DNA from: Campylobacter curvus
Lineage (GTDB): Bacteria > Campylobacterota > Campylobacteria > Campylobacterales > Campylobacteraceae
Assembly (NCBI RefSeq): GCF_013372125.1
Contig: NZ_CP053826.1
Coordinates: 434,001-498,000, forward strand
Direction: 5' to 3'
DNA length: 64,000 nucleotides
Position 1 is the first letter of the stretch. Each line of letters opens with the position of its first letter. Position numbers and translations under genes: made by a program. The notes beneath the pieces were generated by a model that was not told the origin of the DNA, searched no databases, and saw only the letters and a program-made list of their open reading frames with translations. Below are positions 61,868 to 64,000 of this stretch, one piece after another.

Positions 61868-64000
61868 AAAAACTAGCGGTCTTTACGGTATTTACACTTG
61901 CATTTGCGTTTGGTGTTTTTTACATCGTCGCTCATGCAAAAAACCTTGAGACCGATATATTTTCGCTTTTTAACTTTGAAAAAAACCAAAATGAGCGATA
62001 CATCTTAAAATCGGCCCAAGACGAGCTTGCTAAAGAATTCGTAGTGCTCGTGAATTCTAAAAAGACGGCCTATAAGATCAAGGATATCGCTGATAAAAGC
62101 GGGCTTTTTGAAAAATTTTTCGTTAGCTTCGAGGCTGATGTGAAGGAGTATCAAGACGAGTTAAAACGCCTAAAGATCGCGCTTTTAGATAGGAAAATTT
62201 ACGAGGGCATACTCGAAGGCAAAGATGAGTTTTTTCAAAAAAACGCGCGCAGTTTTTTTGATCAGTTCGCATTTAAGCCGCTAAAGCCCGGCGATGATTT
62301 TTTCGCATTTTCGAGCAATCTAAATTTAAAGCAAGGCAAGATCGCGCTAAATTTATCAGATCTAATGTTTGAAGTAAAGGACGCGAACGAGACGTTTTAC
62401 GTCGCCAAAGGACGGCTAAAAAGTGGCTACAAGCCAAAGCAGCTCATAAAATTTTATGACGATCTTAACGCTTTAAAAAGCGGCGACGTCAAAATTTTAG
62501 TCAGCTCTGGGGCTTTATATGCGGCGTTTGGGCAGGCGCAAGGCGATAAAGAGAGCGTTTATATGAGCTCGATCTCACTTGCGCTGACGATCTTGCTTTT
62601 GCTGATGGCTTTTAGGAATTTAAACATTTTTTACATCGTTTTGATCGCGGCTTTTGGCTTTGTGTGCGGATTTGCAGCGTCTCTGGCCGTCTTTGAAAAG
62701 GTGCATATGACAGTCGTCGTCATAAGTACGAGCCTGGTCGGACTCATGTTTGATTACGTGCTACACTGGCTGGGTAAAAATCAAAACGTGAGCATCGAGG
62801 CTGCCAGCATAAGGTCGATGCGAAAGATATTTTTACTAGGGCTTTTCATCACGACGAGCGGATACGCGGTCTTTGCGTTCGCTCCGCTTGAGATGCTTGA
62901 GCAAATCGCGATTTTCTCGCTATTTACGCTATTTGGAGCGTTTTTATTCACGTATTTTTGCATGCCGCTTATCTTTGAGGGTAAGATTTTTACTCAAAGC
63001 GCTAAATTTCAAAGCTTTTTGCACCTGTTTTATGGACTTTGCCTAAAAATTTCGGCTAGGGTCGGAGTGAAATTTATCGCAGTCTCATTTGCCTTGCTAC
63101 TTGGCTTTTTGCTGCTAAATTTATCAGACTTGACTACGGATGAGAACATAAAAGACTACTCTAGTTCGCCTAAATTTTTACTGCAAGATACCTATGAAAT
63201 CTCAAAATCAACGGGCGCTAGCATCTCTAAAACGATGATAGTCGTCAAAAATAGTAGCGACATCATAGAGGGCGAAAAGAGGCTCATTAGCGAGCTTGAG
63301 AGGGCAAATTTGATCACGGGCTATTCGTCACTTTCAAAGATATTTTTAAGCAAACGCGAGCAAGAAAATCTAAAAGAGGCGTTTAAAAGAGCCCAAACGA
63401 ACCCAAAGATAATTAAAATTTACACCGATCTTGGCTTTGACAAGGACGATCTAAATGCGGAATTTGAGAAAATTTCACAGGCAAAGACGCTTAAAGCTAG
63501 TGAAATTTTAAATTTAAAAGCGATGAGCGAATTCGGACGATTTTTGCTTGATGAAAATACCAGCTTGGTGTATGTCGATGGCTTCGTAAAAAACGCCAAA
63601 AGCGATGAAATTTTGGCTGCAAACGATGCTTTCGGAGCTGATTTTGCTAGCGCTTTGAATAAAAACCTATCCGACTCCAAAAAGATAGCCGCAGCCCTAA
63701 AGATCGTGGCTTTTGGTATAGCTTTCATCTTTTTGTGGCTGTTTTTCAGCTTTAAAGTTTCAGCGCTTATCATGAGTCTTGTTGGCCTTGGGGTGATGAT
63801 GACGCTATCTTTGTTCGTTGTTTTTGGTATTCATATCAATATTTTCGCAGTTTTTGGGCTCATACTAGCTAGCGCGGTGGGGATTGATTATATGATATTT
63901 GCGCTAAACGACGAGCTAAATGCGAAAGAGCGTATCTTTGGCATCTTTATGGCCGCTATCACGAGCTTTGTGTCATTTTTCATGCTATTTTTTAGCACAA
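61864..64000 (+). CDS. MMPL/RND-type exporter of the APE cluster (partial at right edge)
   Basis: The frame is open from ATG 61864 (ATGA overlap) to the window end, 712 codons. After one N-terminal helix (FTVFTLAFAFGVFYIVAH) there is a large periplasmic domain, then a bundle of helices from about residue 235 (SISLALTILLLLMAF, TVVVISTSLVGLMFDYVLHW). A second periplasmic domain and a second helix bundle, including VVGIDYMIFALNDEL-like AVGIDYMIFALNDEL, follow. This two-fold layout with a GxxxDY-type motif is the MMPL family. It likely extracts the aryl polyene lipid from the inner membrane (ApeM position). The missing part should be short. Confidence 0.87.
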   Translation, partial: MKKLAVFTVFTLAFAFGVFYIVAHAKNLETDIFSLFNFEKNQNERYILKSAQDELAKEFVVLVNSKKTAYKIKDIADKSGLFEKFFVSFEADVKEYQDELKRLKIALLDRKIYEGILEGKDEFFQKNARSFFDQFAFKPLKPGDDFFAFSSNLNLKQGKIALNLSDLMFEVKDANETFYVAKGRLKSGYKPKQLIKFYDDLNALKSGDVKILVSSGALYAAFGQAQGDKESVYMSSISLALTILLLLMAFRNLNIFYIVLIAAFGFVCGFAASLAVFEKVHMTVVVISTSLVGLMFDYVLHWLGKNQNVSIEAASIRSMRKIFLLGLFITTSGYAVFAFAPLEMLEQIAIFSLFTLFGAFLFTYFCMPLIFEGKIFTQSAKFQSFLHLFYGLCLKISARVGVKFIAVSFALLLGFLLLNLSDLTTDENIKDYSSSPKFLLQDTYEISKSTGASISKTMIVVKNSSDIIEGEKRLISELERANLITGYSSLSKIFLSKREQENLKEAFKRAQTNPKIIKIYTDLGFDKDDLNAEFEKISQAKTLKASEILNLKAMSEFGRFLLDENTSLVYVDGFVKNAKSDEILAANDAFGADFASALNKNLSDSKKIAAALKIVAFGIAFIFLWLFFSFKVSALIMSLVGLGVMMTLSLFVVFGIHINIFAVFGLILASAVGIDYMIFALNDELNAKERIFGIFMAAITSFVSFFMLFFST

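Overview
The window comes from an epsilonproteobacterium, very probably a Campylobacter of the higher-GC oral or intestinal group (C. curvus, C. rectus, C. showae and C. concisus relatives). The evidence is a complete pgl protein-glycosylation locus followed by pglG-cheY-prmA-ftsH-psd-like-pssA, and the block der-aroK-trpS-serS-pflB. As I recall, both gene orders are also found in C. jejuni. The typical intergenic sequence rich in AAATTT/AAATTTA agrees. I could not run a database search, so the species is inference.

Region 1 (1-17034) is a glycan locus read rightward. It opens with the tail of a UDP-sugar dehydrogenase. Next come a divergent PglB-type oligosaccharyltransferase, a Wzx-type flippase, a GT25 transferase, PglI, two PglH-like GT4 enzymes, PglJ, a canonical PglB, then PglA, PglC, PglD, PglE, PglF and PglG. 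Most neighbours overlap by a few bases. PglF, PglE and PglD make UDP-diNAc-bacillosamine, PglC loads it on undecaprenyl phosphate, the GTs extend it, a flippase moves it to the periplasm and PglB transfers it to protein. The first PglB lacks the DGGK motif that the second one keeps.

Region 2 (17031-33791) is mainly housekeeping: hisH-hisA, cheY, prmA, ftsH, two phospholipid genes, leuA behind a short peptide with four consecutive Leu codons, motA-motB converging on pflB, then serS, trpS, aroK, der and an EamA transporter.

Region 3 (33800-38342) is an AT-rich two-gene insert on the minus strand. It encodes a kinase-like domain fused to a Upf1-like SF1 helicase, plus a PLD-type nuclease. This matches the Mokosh type I anti-phage architecture. 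The kinase-like domain has lost its main catalytic residues. The insert sits between the EamA gene and kdsA, which I recall as neighbours in C. jejuni.

Region 4 (38503-42299) holds kdsA, a pair of small multidrug-resistance genes (the second broken by one missing base), ribH, nusB, pyrF, a small helix-hairpin-helix gene and tRNA-Ser(GCU). Two related, imperfectly palindromic non-coding repeats lie at 40059-40197 and 44736-44851.

Region 5 (42459-64000, running off the right edge) starts just after the tRNA. It joins a ynbABCD-like lipid operon, with an added acyltransferase, a small membrane protein and a DKNYY protein, to an aryl polyene (APE) biosynthesis cluster. The APE part has a phosphopantetheinyl transferase, lipoprotein, ketosynthases, dehydratases, ketoreductase, a chain-length-factor-like protein, two ACPs, acyltransferases, an adenylation-dehydratase fusion, a thioesterase, a LolA-like protein and an MMPL exporter. 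Together these would make a membrane-anchored aryl polyene pigment lipid and move it to the outer membrane.
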